Source: Cyclobacterium sp.
GTDB lineage: Bacteria > Bacteroidota > Bacteroidia > Cytophagales > Cyclobacteriaceae
Direction of reading: 5' to 3'
NCBI RefSeq assembly: GCF_014762705.1
Contig: NZ_JABURL010000106.1
Span: 25,251 to 89,250, forward strand
DNA length: 64,000 nt
Positions within the stretch are counted from its first letter, which is position 1; every line of letters starts with the position of its first letter. Shown here in pieces: positions 42,417 through 51,259 of the stretch. The notes below the pieces were generated by a model. That model had not been told where the DNA came from. It made no database searches and saw only the letters and a list, made by a program, of their open reading frames with translations. The position numbers were made by a program, and so were the translations under genes.

Positions 42417-43221
42417 TTTTTTAGCCTTTGGCAAGAACAACATTTTTCTCAGGTATTTTACATAGGGCGTCAACGTTGATTACAAACGTGAGTTCGACCT
42501 ATTTTTATAATTAAACCGTCATTCCGAGAATTAACTTTTTAAATAACGCAGAAATCGGGATGATGATGCGGGTTTTTATCATATTGATTTTCAGCGTTTT
42601 AACTAACACGTAATCGGTAGGCTCTCAGAGTGGATATGTGCGGAGGAAGCCGTGGTAATCTTTAGTAAATCGGGACTGCCACACCATAGCCTGCAAAAAA
42701 GAGTTCCCCGTGACGATATAGGTGGGTTTTAAGTACGTTTCCAATTCGAACTCGCGTTACAAGTAAGATCCACCGTTGGTTGAATGCCTAGTCTTGGGTT
42801 CCTGAGCAGAGTCGGGCTTCGGTAGTGGCAGCCTAAAAAAGCGGGGGCTGATCATCTGATGGATTGATGGTAGGTTTTAATCGAACATCCCAATGGCGCT
42901 GGATTGTATACGAGGTGCCTCAGCCTGCCGAAAGCATGATGTGTTGACCCGTTGGTTTTTAACTTACCACGGCGAGCACAATCCGCTAGGCCATAGCTGT
43001 TTAGGATTCCACCATTGCGCTCCAATGGCCCAATCTCCAAACAGACTGGTTCATGTAATCACAGCCTATCCACCATAAAGTCCGAACTGGCATTACAAAC
43101 CCATTGAATAATGTTATCTATTTGGGTTCGCAATACTACGATTCACCCATTAAAGCGTAATTTTTCCCATGTCGTCAAATCCGGAATTAAAAATACTTAT
43201 TGATTAAAATTATATTTATTT
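42417..43221. repeat. Non-coding region with degenerate CGAACT-n-CGTTACAA repeats
   Basis: No convincing gene in 800 bp. Three degenerate copies of a motif of about 20 bp occur: GATTACAAACGTGAGTTCG at 42478-42496 (inverted), TTCGAACTCGCGTTACAAG at 42745-42763, TCCGAACTGGCATTACAAAC at 43081-43100. The outer two face each other, enclosing about 620 bp like a non-autonomous element with imperfect ends. A small hairpin CCATTG/CAATGG lies at 43012-43028. Frames crossing the region carry several stops each. It may be a decayed insertion sequence, a MITE, or an unknown structured RNA. Confidence 0.4.
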
Positions 43222-44688
43222 CTAGAATTCACCTAGCAATCTTAACTTTAAACAAATATACCTGAATGTATTGTATAAATTCATTTTGAATAATATTATA
43301 AAAAACTTTGCTGATCGGGTAGGATTAATAGGTAATTTTGTTACCTCCTTATTATTCTCTGACAGAATGGCAATAATTTTTTTCTGTAATGCATTATGGT
43401 GCAAACCTCTATGCTTTTTATTAACAGAAAGTAAAATGTCAATAAGTTGTCTTGAATTATATGGAGATTTAATAATTTTATTTAATGCCAATTGTTCGGT
43501 CCGACTCTTGCTAAGCCAAATTCCCATCCGATCTTCCCAATACAGGAAATCCATAAAATCGTAACCTAACTTTTTAAACTCCGAGGTATTCTTTATCCAT
43601 TCCTTATAAATTAACGTAGGGAATTTTAATTTCCCATTCCCCGTAATAAAAGCCAAATCCTCAGCAGTAACATTTTTTGCATATCCAAATACGCTTCTTG
43701 CAATTTCAAAGACATTCCCATTGATGTACACTTGGCCCTTAAAAACATCTTCTAATACTTCATTTGGAGGAAAATCCAGGCTTTTTTTCACATCTGATAT
43801 ATCCTCCATTTTTGGAATTTTAGAAGCATCTAAAATGACGATTTTTTTACCGTAAGCACGAGTTAATTTACCGGATAGGACAATATCATGATGGTTATCT
43901 GGCATGTTTAACCTCTTTAAGACGTAATAGGTGCATTTTTCTTCAGGAATCTCTAAACTTGCCAAAAATAATATTCTACTGTCATAGCCTCCGGTAACTG
44001 CCAAGGCAATTTTTTGGTGTCTATTAAAGATTGCTTTTAAATAGCCTTTAATCATGGTCGCTGCTATCCTCCCTGCATCATTCAAGGACCTTTCAGGCAA
44101 ATTTTTATTGGGATAAAATCTTGTAACCTTTCCTCTTTTTAGATCAATAAAATGGTTACAATTTAAATGTTTAACATTCTTAACATGTGTTGAATCACCA
44201 ATAAGAAGCTTTCGTTTCTTAAATACCTCTGAATTATAAAATTCAATCGCATGTTTATTGTCATGAGGAATCAATTCAATTCCCTGGGCAAGCAAGGAAA
44301 CTTGTGAGGCAACATTATCAAACGATAAATCATAATAGATTTCTCTTTGACCAGTCGCATCATGAAAAATAATTAATGAATCTTCCGAAGAAAAAATAAT
44401 GATAAACTCTCCGGTATATTTTGAAACTCTATCAAACAATGTTGACGCCGAACCTTTTGATAATTCGTCGATGATTTCTTGGTCAGTTAATTCAGGGAAT
44501 TCCCAATCATATAGAGACCCAATTAAAAATAAATTTGGATTCCCCGTGGAGTTTTTAACTACGTTGATGTTTGGATGGCAAAAAAGGGTAAATTCCCCAT
44601 TTCCAATAGATTCCTTTTTCCAATTTAATTGGTTCCATTTTTCTTTAAAATTAGGAGATCTGGTCAGTAAAAATTGATTTAGAAACAT
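43222..44688 (-). CDS. Asparagine-synthase-like ATP-dependent amidotransferase or cyclase
   Basis: A 488-aa protein resembling asparagine synthetase B. The N-terminal 190 residues look like the class II glutaminase-like domain but begin MFLNQFLL, so the catalytic Cys at position 2 is missing, and glutamine is unlikely to be the nitrogen donor. The C-terminal domain has the PP-loop LAVTGGYDSRILFL (S/T-G-G-x-D-S) near residue 240 that binds ATP and adenylates a carboxylate. Similar Cys2-less forms act in RiPP and polysaccharide pathways, for example as lasso peptide cyclases. No lasso B1/B2 partners are nearby. The gene is very AT-rich and isolated next to a repeat-rich gap, signs of transfer. 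Just upstream on the same strand is an interrupted small-peptide-like frame (see 44730-44873). Confidence 0.7.
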   Translation of the reverse strand: MFLNQFLLTRSPNFKEKWNQLNWKKESIGNGEFTLFCHPNINVVKNSTGNPNLFLIGSLYDWEFPELTDQEIIDELSKGSASTLFDRVSKYTGEFIIIFSSEDSLIIFHDATGQREIYYDLSFDNVASQVSLLAQGIELIPHDNKHAIEFYNSEVFKKRKLLIGDSTHVKNVKHLNCNHFIDLKRGKVTRFYPNKNLPERSLNDAGRIAATMIKGYLKAIFNRHQKIALAVTGGYDSRILFLASLEIPEEKCTYYVLKRLNMPDNHHDIVLSGKLTRAYGKKIVILDASKIPKMEDISDVKKSLDFPPNEVLEDVFKGQVYINGNVFEIARSVFGYAKNVTAEDLAFITGNGKLKFPTLIYKEWIKNTSEFKKLGYDFMDFLYWEDRMGIWLSKSRTEQLALNKIIKSPYNSRQLIDILLSVNKKHRGLHHNALQKKIIAILSENNKEVTKLPINPTRSAKFFIILFKMNLYNTFRYICLKLRLLGEF

Positions 44689-44729
44689 AATTAAGTCATT
44701 TTATGATTAAACCCAGATAATACAAAGAA

Positions 44730-44873
44730 TTATCCGTAACTCGGTGGAGCCGCTTTAAAATCAACAGGTTCTTTGCTATTATCTACTTCATCACAAACTA
44801 GCTATGCCTTAGTGTCCAAATAGCTTAATTTTCTTGGGATTACATCCCTTCCTGATAAAAAAAGGACAGGCAA
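44730..44873 (-). pseudogene. Interrupted RiPP-precursor-like small frame
   Basis: On the minus strand, upstream of and reading toward the asparagine-synthase-like gene, a frame runs from a possible TTG at 44873 (PVLFLSGRDVIPRKLSYLDT), through an amber TAG at 44802-44804, to LVCDEVDNSKEPVDFKAA and a final PPSYG with stop TAA at 44730-44732. The leader plus acidic, Cys-containing core plus Pro/Gly end is the style of a ribosomally made peptide precursor. It would be about 47 codons with one in-frame stop. It may be a dead precursor, a sequencing error, or chance. The stop is only 41 bp from the enzyme's start. Confidence 0.35.
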
Positions 44874-45024
44874 TACTATTCCAAAATAAAGATATTGAAA
44901 AAAAATTATAATATTATTGTAATATTAATAAAAAAATTAGCTTATCATTTTTGAAATATGGGTTTATAGGACAGATACAAAACAGATGTAAATTTCAGGT
45001 CAGGAAAAAGAGTTGCTCCAATAA

Positions 45025-46122
45025 TTACTTTTTTAAACTATTAATAAAATCCTCTTGGTATCCGGATATAACATTTTCAATTACTCCTTTTTCATTTATC
45101 AGGTAGAAAGTCGGGTATCCGCTTACTCCATAAGATTTGCCGATCGATTTGGCTTCGGGGATAACAGGAAAAGGAACAGTGAATTTTTTCAGGTATTTTG
45201 CCATATCTTCCTTACTGTCCACAGGATTAATATACAAAGCGGTAATCCCCTCAGCGAATTCAAATTCTTCTTCATTGAAATTGTCGAGGGCAACTTTACA
45301 CCAACCACAATTGATCATAGAAAAATTAATCAGCACTTTTTGCCCCCTGAGATCTGATAGGTTGATGTTTCGCCCTTCCATATCCATTAGCTCAAATTCA
45401 GGAGCAGGCAGACCTGCTTCTAAACGATGCAGCTTTTCCTTTTCGCTGGCCATTTTAGACACATAATGGCTGGGATAGGAATAAGTGAGTTCCAAAGGAT
45501 CGTTATGGAAATCATAATCAGAAAAGGTATAAATTATAAACTGTTTTTCTTTACCATTGTGATAAAGCCTCCTTTCGTAACGCTCCACCAAAGCTGAATG
45601 AGGATTTATAAAAAGATGGTTTTCGGTATAAATATTGATGTCTTTTATTACAGTATCCGTTTCCACTTTAAAAAAATCCAAAAGCTGTTTGTCTAAAATG
45701 GCTGTGTCATTTCTATACCTCCATTCCCCTGCTTTCAAAAGCATCATAGGAGAATAATTTGTTACCATCAGCTCATTCATTCGAATAGACTCCTTTTCGA
45801 TGTCTTTTGTTGTATACACAATAACCACACTATCCCCGTGAAGGATTTGCTTGTATTCATCTCCAACATAGATGAGGTCATATTTATCCCGTTGGCTTAT
45901 AAAATCATAATCAAAATAGGTATTTTTATTTCTTTTAAATTGGGAGGTACCTGCAATGGTGTCATTTTCTCCTATCATGTCTGGCCAAAGGGAAAAATAG
46001 TTGTAGGAGATATATGCATTATCTTCCATTTTTTGCTTTGCCAGCTCAAGAACCTCCTCTGGATTGGATTGACAGCTTATTAATAACCAAATAAAGCCGG
46101 TAATCAGGAATAATCTTGCCAT
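45025..46122 (-). CDS. Thioredoxin-like (TlpA-type) lipoprotein
   Basis: A 365-aa lipoprotein with lipobox LLISC. Residues about 25-225 are a DUF-like N-terminal domain with beta-rich sequence (YIYVGDEYKQIL style) seen in Bacteroidota TlpA relatives. The C-terminal 130 residues are a thioredoxin fold (PAPEFELMDMEGRNINLSDL, then SMINCGWCKVAL with C-G-W-C, then GYPTFYLINEKG with cis-Pro). Likely an outer- or inner-membrane anchored thiol-disulfide reductase. Solitary gene, with no cytochrome maturation partners nearby, so the client is unknown. Confidence 0.82.
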   Translation of the reverse strand: MARLFLITGFIWLLISCQSNPEEVLELAKQKMEDNAYISYNYFSLWPDMIGENDTIAGTSQFKRNKNTYFDYDFISQRDKYDLIYVGDEYKQILHGDSVVIVYTTKDIEKESIRMNELMVTNYSPMMLLKAGEWRYRNDTAILDKQLLDFFKVETDTVIKDINIYTENHLFINPHSALVERYERRLYHNGKEKQFIIYTFSDYDFHNDPLELTYSYPSHYVSKMASEKEKLHRLEAGLPAPEFELMDMEGRNINLSDLRGQKVLINFSMINCGWCKVALDNFNEEEFEFAEGITALYINPVDSKEDMAKYLKKFTVPFPVIPEAKSIGKSYGVSGYPTFYLINEKGVIENVISGYQEDFINSLKK

Positions 46123-46487
46123 GGTTGTTGCGATATTTAGTTAAAGATAATGTTATGTTATGTAAAATAAAAAATTAATTTAACGTCCCCTAACAATGAC
46201 CCCCCATGTAACTTCGGTTTTTTCCAAATCTCCTAACCATGTAATCCTAATAACAACCGTCTCACCGAGTATAAGGGTTCGAACCAGGTCTAAATCAAGA
46301 CGGATTAATTTTGGGTAACAAGCCGAACCTACTAAAGATTTATCATTTATATTTAAAATCTTAGAAACTTGAAATAGGGGAATAGGTCCAAATGCCTGGA
46401 CCGGGTTATATTATCCTGATTTTAACTCTGGTAGTTTTACCCAAATCTTTTTATCTTTAAACACAGTTCTTTATTGGTATAGCAACT
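46123..46487. other. Intergenic gap without a gene
   Basis: No coding frame is supported. It holds one small hairpin, GGTCCA/TGGACC (46385-46402), and AT-rich sequence likely carrying the promoters of the divergent thioredoxin-like and Uma2 genes. Confidence 0.5.
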
Positions 46488-47099
46488 ATGGAAAAGCCCC
46501 AAGATAAGGTCAAAGAACCCCTTGCCGGTTATGGACACTATTCCTATGCGGATTACCTTTCCTGGCAGTTAGACGAGATGGTGGAGCTGATCCGGGGAAA
46601 GGTGTTCCGACAGGCAGCAGCACCACGGCTGATTCACCAACGAATCTCCGGGAAAATTTTTAACCCCATTTGTAATTTCCTACAGGGAAAAAGCTGCGAA
46701 GTATTTTCTGCTCCTTTTGATGTTCGCTTGCCTTTTTCCTCCACAGACCCTGACAAAATCGATACGGTGCTGCAGCCTGACCTTTGTGTGGTCTGCGATC
46801 CGGAGAAGCTGGACGAGCTGGGCTGCGTGGGTGCCCCGGACCTGATCATAGAGATCCTCTCTCCTGGAAATAACAAGAAAGAGCTCCAACTAAAATACGA
46901 AGTGTACGAAGCCTCTGGTGTGAAGGAATACTGGCTGGTGCATCCCGATGAGCGTACCCTGCTGATCTATACCCTGGAATCAGGAGAATACCGCCCCTCC
47001 CGGCTATTTACTTTCGGCGACCGGGTAAGGTCCCAGGTACTTCCGGGGTTTGTTTTGGATCTGGATAAGGTGTTTGAGGAGCTGCAAGTTCAGGTTTGA
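46488..47099 (+). CDS. Uma2-family (DUF820) PD-(D/E)xK endonuclease-like protein
   Basis: A 203-aa protein of the Uma2 family. Typical motifs: MVELIRGKVFR near residue 33, QPDLCVVCDPEKL (with PD) near 104, PDLIIEILSPGN (PD...E-x-L-S) near 122, then YEVYEASGVKEYWLVHPDER. These build the PD-(D/E)xK nuclease core. The family is abundant in cyanobacteria and present in some Bacteroidota, often in mobile or defence contexts; function is mostly unproven. It is followed by an AAA ATPase gene, also a common accessory gene. Confidence 0.88.
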   Translation: MEKPQDKVKEPLAGYGHYSYADYLSWQLDEMVELIRGKVFRQAAAPRLIHQRISGKIFNPICNFLQGKSCEVFSAPFDVRLPFSSTDPDKIDTVLQPDLCVVCDPEKLDELGCVGAPDLIIEILSPGNNKKELQLKYEVYEASGVKEYWLVHPDERTLLIYTLESGEYRPSRLFTFGDRVRSQVLPGFVLDLDKVFEELQVQV

Positions 47100-47170
47100 A
47101 AATTTTATTCAGTTTAGTAAACGGGCATACTACTAAACCACTCTGATCCCGAGGAAAGGCAACCTAATCG

Positions 47171-47232
47171 TATATTTGTCATCAATTATTGACAATTATT
47201 GATTACTTTTGTCGTCTATAGATGACAAAAAT
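47171..47232 (+). promoter_or_regulatory. Promoter and paired palindromes of the AAA ATPase gene
   Basis: A perfect -7 match TATATTTG (47171-47178) overlaps a palindromic site TTGTC-N10-GACAA (47176-47195). A second TTGTC-N10-GACAA (47209-47228) starts exactly 33 bp later and ends four bases before ATG 47233. Equal spacing of arms in both and their overlap with the promoter and start codon suggest cooperative repressor binding, possibly autoregulation. Confidence 0.55.
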
Positions 47233-48429
47233 ATGGACAGTTTGTATATTTTTCATGACAATCTAATCAAGCAGATAGATGATACCTTCTTTCGTTTTCT
47301 GATACACACCATTAATTGGGAGCAACGGATGCTTGCCATTAAAGGCCCCCGTGGCACCGGGAAAACTACCCTGATGTTGCAATATATCCGTTACTATCTG
47401 AAACAACCTCGCGAAAAGGTTTTGTACGTGACTGCGGACCATTATTGGTTTTACACACACAACCTGGTAGAAACAGCGGATGAATTCTATAAAAATGGAG
47501 GCAGGTTCTTATTTATTGATGAGGTACATAAATATCCAAATTGGTCCAGGGAATTAAAGAATATTTACGATGGGTACCCGGATTTAAGGGTTGTTTTTTC
47601 CTCTTCTTCTGCACTGGATATTTACAGGGGCGAGGCTGATTTAAGTCGACGGGTGATCTCCTATGATTTGCCGGGATTATCATTTCGGGAATTTTTAAAT
47701 TTGGAGGCAAACCTGGAAATTTCTGCAATCCCCTGGAATGATCTGATAAGCAGACCGAATGAACTTGCCAGGGATATTGTCAATGATATACAGCCATTGC
47801 CTTTTTTTAAGCAATACCTACGGCATGGCTATTTCCCCTACTTTAAAGAGAGTATCCCAGAAGAACTCCCCGTACGATTAAACCAGACCATAAATACCGT
47901 GGTGGAAACAGATTTGGCATTTATACAGGGATATAGCCAAGGGACAGCATTCAAGGTTAAGAAGCTTTTAGGGGTGCTGGCCGAGTCAGTTCCGTTCAAA
48001 CCCAATATCTCGGCATTGGCCAGGAAGTTAGATGTAAGCAGAGAAACCGTTTACGCATGGTTTGTCCACCTGGAAAAAGCCCGGATGCTAAATCTGCTCT
48101 TATCCAAAGGGAAAGGAGTCTCCACCTTACAAAAGCCAGAAAAGGTTTATCTGGAAAATACCAATTTGGCTTTTGCCATGAAAACCTATCCTGACCTTGG
48201 AGCGATTAGAGAAACATTTTTGCTTAGCCAGTTAATCAATGCAAAACTATCCGTCACCTTGCCCAGCTCAGGTGATTTTTATGTCTCTGATATGCATATT
48301 GAAGTAGGGGGTAAAAATAAAAAAGCCAGCCAGGTAAAAACAGAAGCGGCATTCCTGGTTGCTGCGGATGATATAGAAATTGGCTTTGGCACGAAGGTTC
48401 CTTTATGGCTTTTTGGTTTTCTATATTAA
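47233..48429 (+). CDS. AAA ATPase of the DUF4143 (AAA_14) type
   Basis: A 398-aa protein. ATG 47233 is chosen over an upstream TTG at 47209, which lies inside a palindrome. Walker A KGPRGTGKTTLML near residue 40, Walker B RFLFIDEVHKYPNW near residue 95, sensor VVFSSSSALDI near 125, then winged-helix-like RKLDVSRETVYAWFVHLE near 270. These match the AAA_14/DUF4143 family of single ATPases, frequent as accessory genes with poorly known roles. The C-terminal nuclease-like DUF4143 part (YVSDMHIEVGGKNKK, then FLVAADDIEIGFG) keeps a D...E-V-G-G-K pattern. Confidence 0.9.
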   Translation: MDSLYIFHDNLIKQIDDTFFRFLIHTINWEQRMLAIKGPRGTGKTTLMLQYIRYYLKQPREKVLYVTADHYWFYTHNLVETADEFYKNGGRFLFIDEVHKYPNWSRELKNIYDGYPDLRVVFSSSSALDIYRGEADLSRRVISYDLPGLSFREFLNLEANLEISAIPWNDLISRPNELARDIVNDIQPLPFFKQYLRHGYFPYFKESIPEELPVRLNQTINTVVETDLAFIQGYSQGTAFKVKKLLGVLAESVPFKPNISALARKLDVSRETVYAWFVHLEKARMLNLLLSKGKGVSTLQKPEKVYLENTNLAFAMKTYPDLGAIRETFLLSQLINAKLSVTLPSSGDFYVSDMHIEVGGKNKKASQVKTEAAFLVAADDIEIGFGTKVPLWLFGFLY

Positions 48430-48830
48430 AACACATATCACGACTACTGCTACGGGAATTGGAGGCTTATTTTCATTCTCATTTCGCCTATTCAAATCCA
48501 GTTTAATGTTTGCTTTTGGTGATCCGCATTCCCCGTATGCATGGTTTACCTCCCCGCTTACCCGGTTCAATGGTTATAATTTGTTTGTAGTCTACCATTG
48601 TGCAAATCTTTTATGTAAATAAACAGCATTTAAAACTTTCAATCTGTATCAGACAGACCTGTCAATTCAGCTATTTGTGTTTTCGATTTGTATATTCAAA
48701 TTTACTTAAAATCTTAAACTCAGAATAGGCAATAGCCCTTATGCTATCCAAAGGAATCATTAGGAATTCTATTGCATCATCTGGGTTTTATGGTATAATT
48801 GCGATTAAAACGCCTAATAATCCAACCAAA
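48430..48830. other. AT-rich gap before the DUF6786 gene
   Basis: No coding frame is supported. A frame reads into the DUF6786 gene from 48741, but the signal-peptide start lies at 48831, so this part is likely 5' leader and promoter. I see no tRNA or clear hairpin. Confidence 0.5.
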
Positions 48831-50069
48831 ATGAACAAATCCCGCTTAATTTTAGCTTTTCTCAGCATTTTAATCTTTACTAATTCCTGCTCAGAGGGTA
48901 AAAAAAGCAATCAAACCTCAGAAGATGGACCAACCAATTTCTTGCAGGATAAAACGTTTTTAGAAAAATATGATCCGCAGCTTATAGAGCTGAGTACAGG
49001 AGACAAACAGGCCAGGGTACTGGTATCTCCCAAATACCAGGGTAAGGTTTTCACCTCCACCGCAGCAGGTGACCAGGGTGAAAGCTTTGGCTGGATAAAC
49101 TATGAAGCATTTGAAGGCCCTTTAGACCAACATATGAATGCCTATGGAGGAGAAAGTCGCCTTTGGCTGGGACCGGAAGGAAACAGGTTCTCATTGTTCT
49201 TTAATCCGGGAGAAAAGATGGAATTTGATCACTGGCACACCCCGGCAGCCATCGACCACGAACCCTGGGAAAAAATTGAGGCTGGCCCGAAAGAAGTCTC
49301 CATGGCCAAATCCACATCGATTACCAACTACCAGGGCACCGAGTTTGCATTGAAAATACAACGGACCATTACACTTCTGGAAGAGGAAGGAATTTTAGAC
49401 AATACCGGATTGACCGCCGATGTCTCCTCCATCAAGATGGTAGGATACGAAACCATCAATTCCATTCAAAATACCGGAGATTTTAAATGGACCCAAGAAA
49501 CCGGAGCTCCCTGCATCTGGGTGTTGGACATGTTCAAACCCAGCCCGGAAACTACCATTGTGCTACCTCTCCAACCAAACGAAACAAAAGCAGGCCTCAC
49601 CACCAACTATTTCGGAATAATTCCGAAGGAAAGAATAGCAATCACGAACAACTACCTGTTCTTAAAGGCCGATGGTCAAAGCAGAGGGAAGGTGGGTGTC
49701 TCTCCCGAAAGAGCCCTTCCTATGGCCGCCAGCTATGATCCCCTCCAGAAGGTATTGACGGTCACCACCTTCGATATCGCTTCGGAATTGCCCTACCTGA
49801 ATCAGGAGTGGAACACCACAGCCGATCCTTTCAAAGGGGATGCTGTCAACGCCTATAATGATGGTCCATTGGCGGATGGTAGCCAGATGGGGCCGTTTTA
49901 CGAATTAGAGAGTGTTTCTCCCGGAGCCTTTCTTTCTCCGGGAGAAAGCATGGCGCATTTCCACCACGTATACCACTTTACCGGAAACGAAAGCGCACTG
50001 GATGAAATCGCCCGCCAATTACTGGGGATTTCCATCGCTGAAATAAATGAGGTGTTTAATCCGAAATAG
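48831..50069 (+). CDS. DUF6786 family lipoprotein
   Basis: A 412-aa lipoprotein; ATG 48831 gives a signal peptide with lipobox FTNSC. The pattern SFGWINYEAFEGPLDQHMNA followed by YGGESRLWLGPEGNRFSLFF matches DUF6786, with conserved His and Gly positions near the N-terminal third, perhaps a galactose mutarotase-like sugar-binding fold. A C-terminal HFHHVYHFTGNESALDEIAR segment is also conserved in style. Members are periplasmic lipoproteins of unknown activity. Solitary gene. Confidence 0.75.
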   Translation: MNKSRLILAFLSILIFTNSCSEGKKSNQTSEDGPTNFLQDKTFLEKYDPQLIELSTGDKQARVLVSPKYQGKVFTSTAAGDQGESFGWINYEAFEGPLDQHMNAYGGESRLWLGPEGNRFSLFFNPGEKMEFDHWHTPAAIDHEPWEKIEAGPKEVSMAKSTSITNYQGTEFALKIQRTITLLEEEGILDNTGLTADVSSIKMVGYETINSIQNTGDFKWTQETGAPCIWVLDMFKPSPETTIVLPLQPNETKAGLTTNYFGIIPKERIAITNNYLFLKADGQSRGKVGVSPERALPMAASYDPLQKVLTVTTFDIASELPYLNQEWNTTADPFKGDAVNAYNDGPLADGSQMGPFYELESVSPGAFLSPGESMAHFHHVYHFTGNESALDEIARQLLGISIAEINEVFNPK

Positions 50070-50293
50070 ACAATTCATTTCAAGTTGATCCGCTGCGGGG
50101 GCAAAGTTGGGTTTCTCAGGTTCCTATACAGGTTTAATCAATCATTTCTGCGTTCAAGACTATATATTCGGGATCCAGATAGCGTAATATATGCCCTGAA
50201 AAATAACCAGTACAATGGTATCGTGAACCAATGTTTTCCTCTGATATCTGATAGGAAAAATTCATTAAAATCTATCTCAGGAAGTTCCGCAGA

Positions 50294-50533
50294 TCAGAAA
50301 ACCAGCACCTCAAAACTTTCCATGCCAGTGATCCGAAGGGATTGTTGATTCAAAAAATTCATTTCAAAATTCTCCCTCAGACAATTGCTTGAATACATCC
50401 AATACGTGTCTACAGGTATTTCCATTTCAGGAGGCTCCTCTTCCCTATTGACACAGGAATGAAATGTGAGAATAATCCCCATTAACAGCATCCACTTGCT
50501 AAAAATAACAGTGATTACCTCCATTCTGATCAT
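50294..50533 (-). CDS. Small lipoprotein, possibly truncated
   Basis: A 79-aa lipoprotein-like frame: signal (MLLMGIILTFHSC lipobox), then an acidic, aromatic segment (EEEPPEMEIPVDTYWMYSSN). It ends at a TGA after FEVLVF. The same frame stays open for 49 further codons (SAELPEIDFNEFFLSDIRGK and onward), so a longer original protein ended by a nonsense mutation is possible. No family recognised. An overlapping plus-strand frame at 50085-50348 has no supporting features. Confidence 0.45.
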   Translation of the reverse strand: MIRMEVITVIFSKWMLLMGIILTFHSCVNREEEPPEMEIPVDTYWMYSSNCLRENFEMNFLNQQSLRITGMESFEVLVF

Positions 50534-50828
50534 TTTAATTAAAATCCAACTTCGTATAAAATATATTTAAATATATAGTTTAAAATTTCGTTTTCCTAAT
50601 TCTCTCGTCTTCTTATTTTAAGACGAAAAAAGCCTGCAAAACGCTACACGAATAAGAATGCCAGGGACCAGTCAATATAAAGTATTTATTTAATTTTTTT
50701 TTGAGTGGAATGCTGTAGGAAAGATTTCAAATCAACTGGTAAACTGTATATTCTTACATTTTAACGAGAACCTAATAGATCTTCAGGATCTTTTGCAGGG
50801 TATTGATGGAAAATAGCGCTTAAGGTTC
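50534..50828. other. AT-rich gap upstream of the metE leader
   Basis: No gene is supported. A weak CGTCTT/AAGACG hairpin lies at 50606-50625. The 3' part carries the metE promoter. Confidence 0.5.
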
Positions 50829-50836
50829 TACATTTG
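50803..50836 (+). promoter_or_regulatory. Putative metE promoter upstream of riboswitch
   Basis: A full match to the Bacteroidota -7 box, TACATTTG (50829-50836), with a TTGA (50803-50806) in the -33 region, though spacing (22 bp) is long. It lies just upstream of the riboswitch, as needed for transcript control. Confidence 0.45.
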
Positions 50837-50870
50837 TTTTCAAATAAGTTCTTTTTTATTTCTTTTCAAC

Positions 50871-51042
50871 CGGAACAGGTTTTACTTAAGGTGAATTAAT
50901 AGGGAATCGTGTGCAAATCACGAACTGTCGCGCAACTGTAAGTAACGCCAAAGGTTTTTACCCGAGAATATCCACTGTCCCGCATTCAGCGGGCTGGGAA
51001 GGATGGTAAAAATGTTACAAGTCAGGAGACCTGCCTGTTCCG
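50871..51042 (+). ncRNA. Cobalamin (B12) riboswitch
   Basis: The P1 arms CGGAACAGG (50871-50879) and CCTGTTCCG (51034-51042) are perfectly complementary. Between them are hallmark segments: ATAGGGAATCGTG-CAAATCACG and GCGCAACTGTAAGTAAC in the core, and the B12-box-like AGTCAGGAGACCTGCC just before the 3' arm. Binding of adenosylcobalamin or methylcobalamin should repress the downstream metE, which is not needed when B12-dependent MetH can work. Confidence 0.93.
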
Positions 51043-51259
51043 CCCTGTTTACCGTCAGACAGGATTGACAATGCTTTCGCGATTTGAAGCAGGGTGTCAT
51101 GTTAGGTGCAATATTAAGAAAGACAACTATTTCTGATCAGGATTGGTGTGTCCATACTTTTGCATTTAAATTTCTCCACCTACTTCGATTTTTCAAGGCA
51201 TTGTGAAATAAAGCAAAGGGCTTTTAACTCCATTTCAACAATTTAAAAGTTAAAAGAAC

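Noticed and set aside
42852..43078. Opposing 61- and 62-aa frames in the non-coding gap
   Set aside because: No domain, no start signal, overlap each other completely; explained better by a repeat or decayed element.
43222..46122. Complete lasso peptide cluster
   Set aside because: No RRE (B1), no transglutaminase-like protease (B2) and no transporter; only an enzyme and a broken peptide frame.
48741..48830. 30-residue N-terminal extension of the DUF6786 protein
   Set aside because: It would bury the signal peptide; ATG 48831 gives a proper lipoprotein signal.
50085..50348. 87-aa plus-strand frame
   Set aside because: It overlaps the minus-strand lipoprotein and has no signal, domain or start signal.
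51155..51162. TACTTTTG as the main metE promoter
   Set aside because: It lies after the riboswitch, so transcripts from it would escape B12 control; the upstream TACATTTG is preferred.
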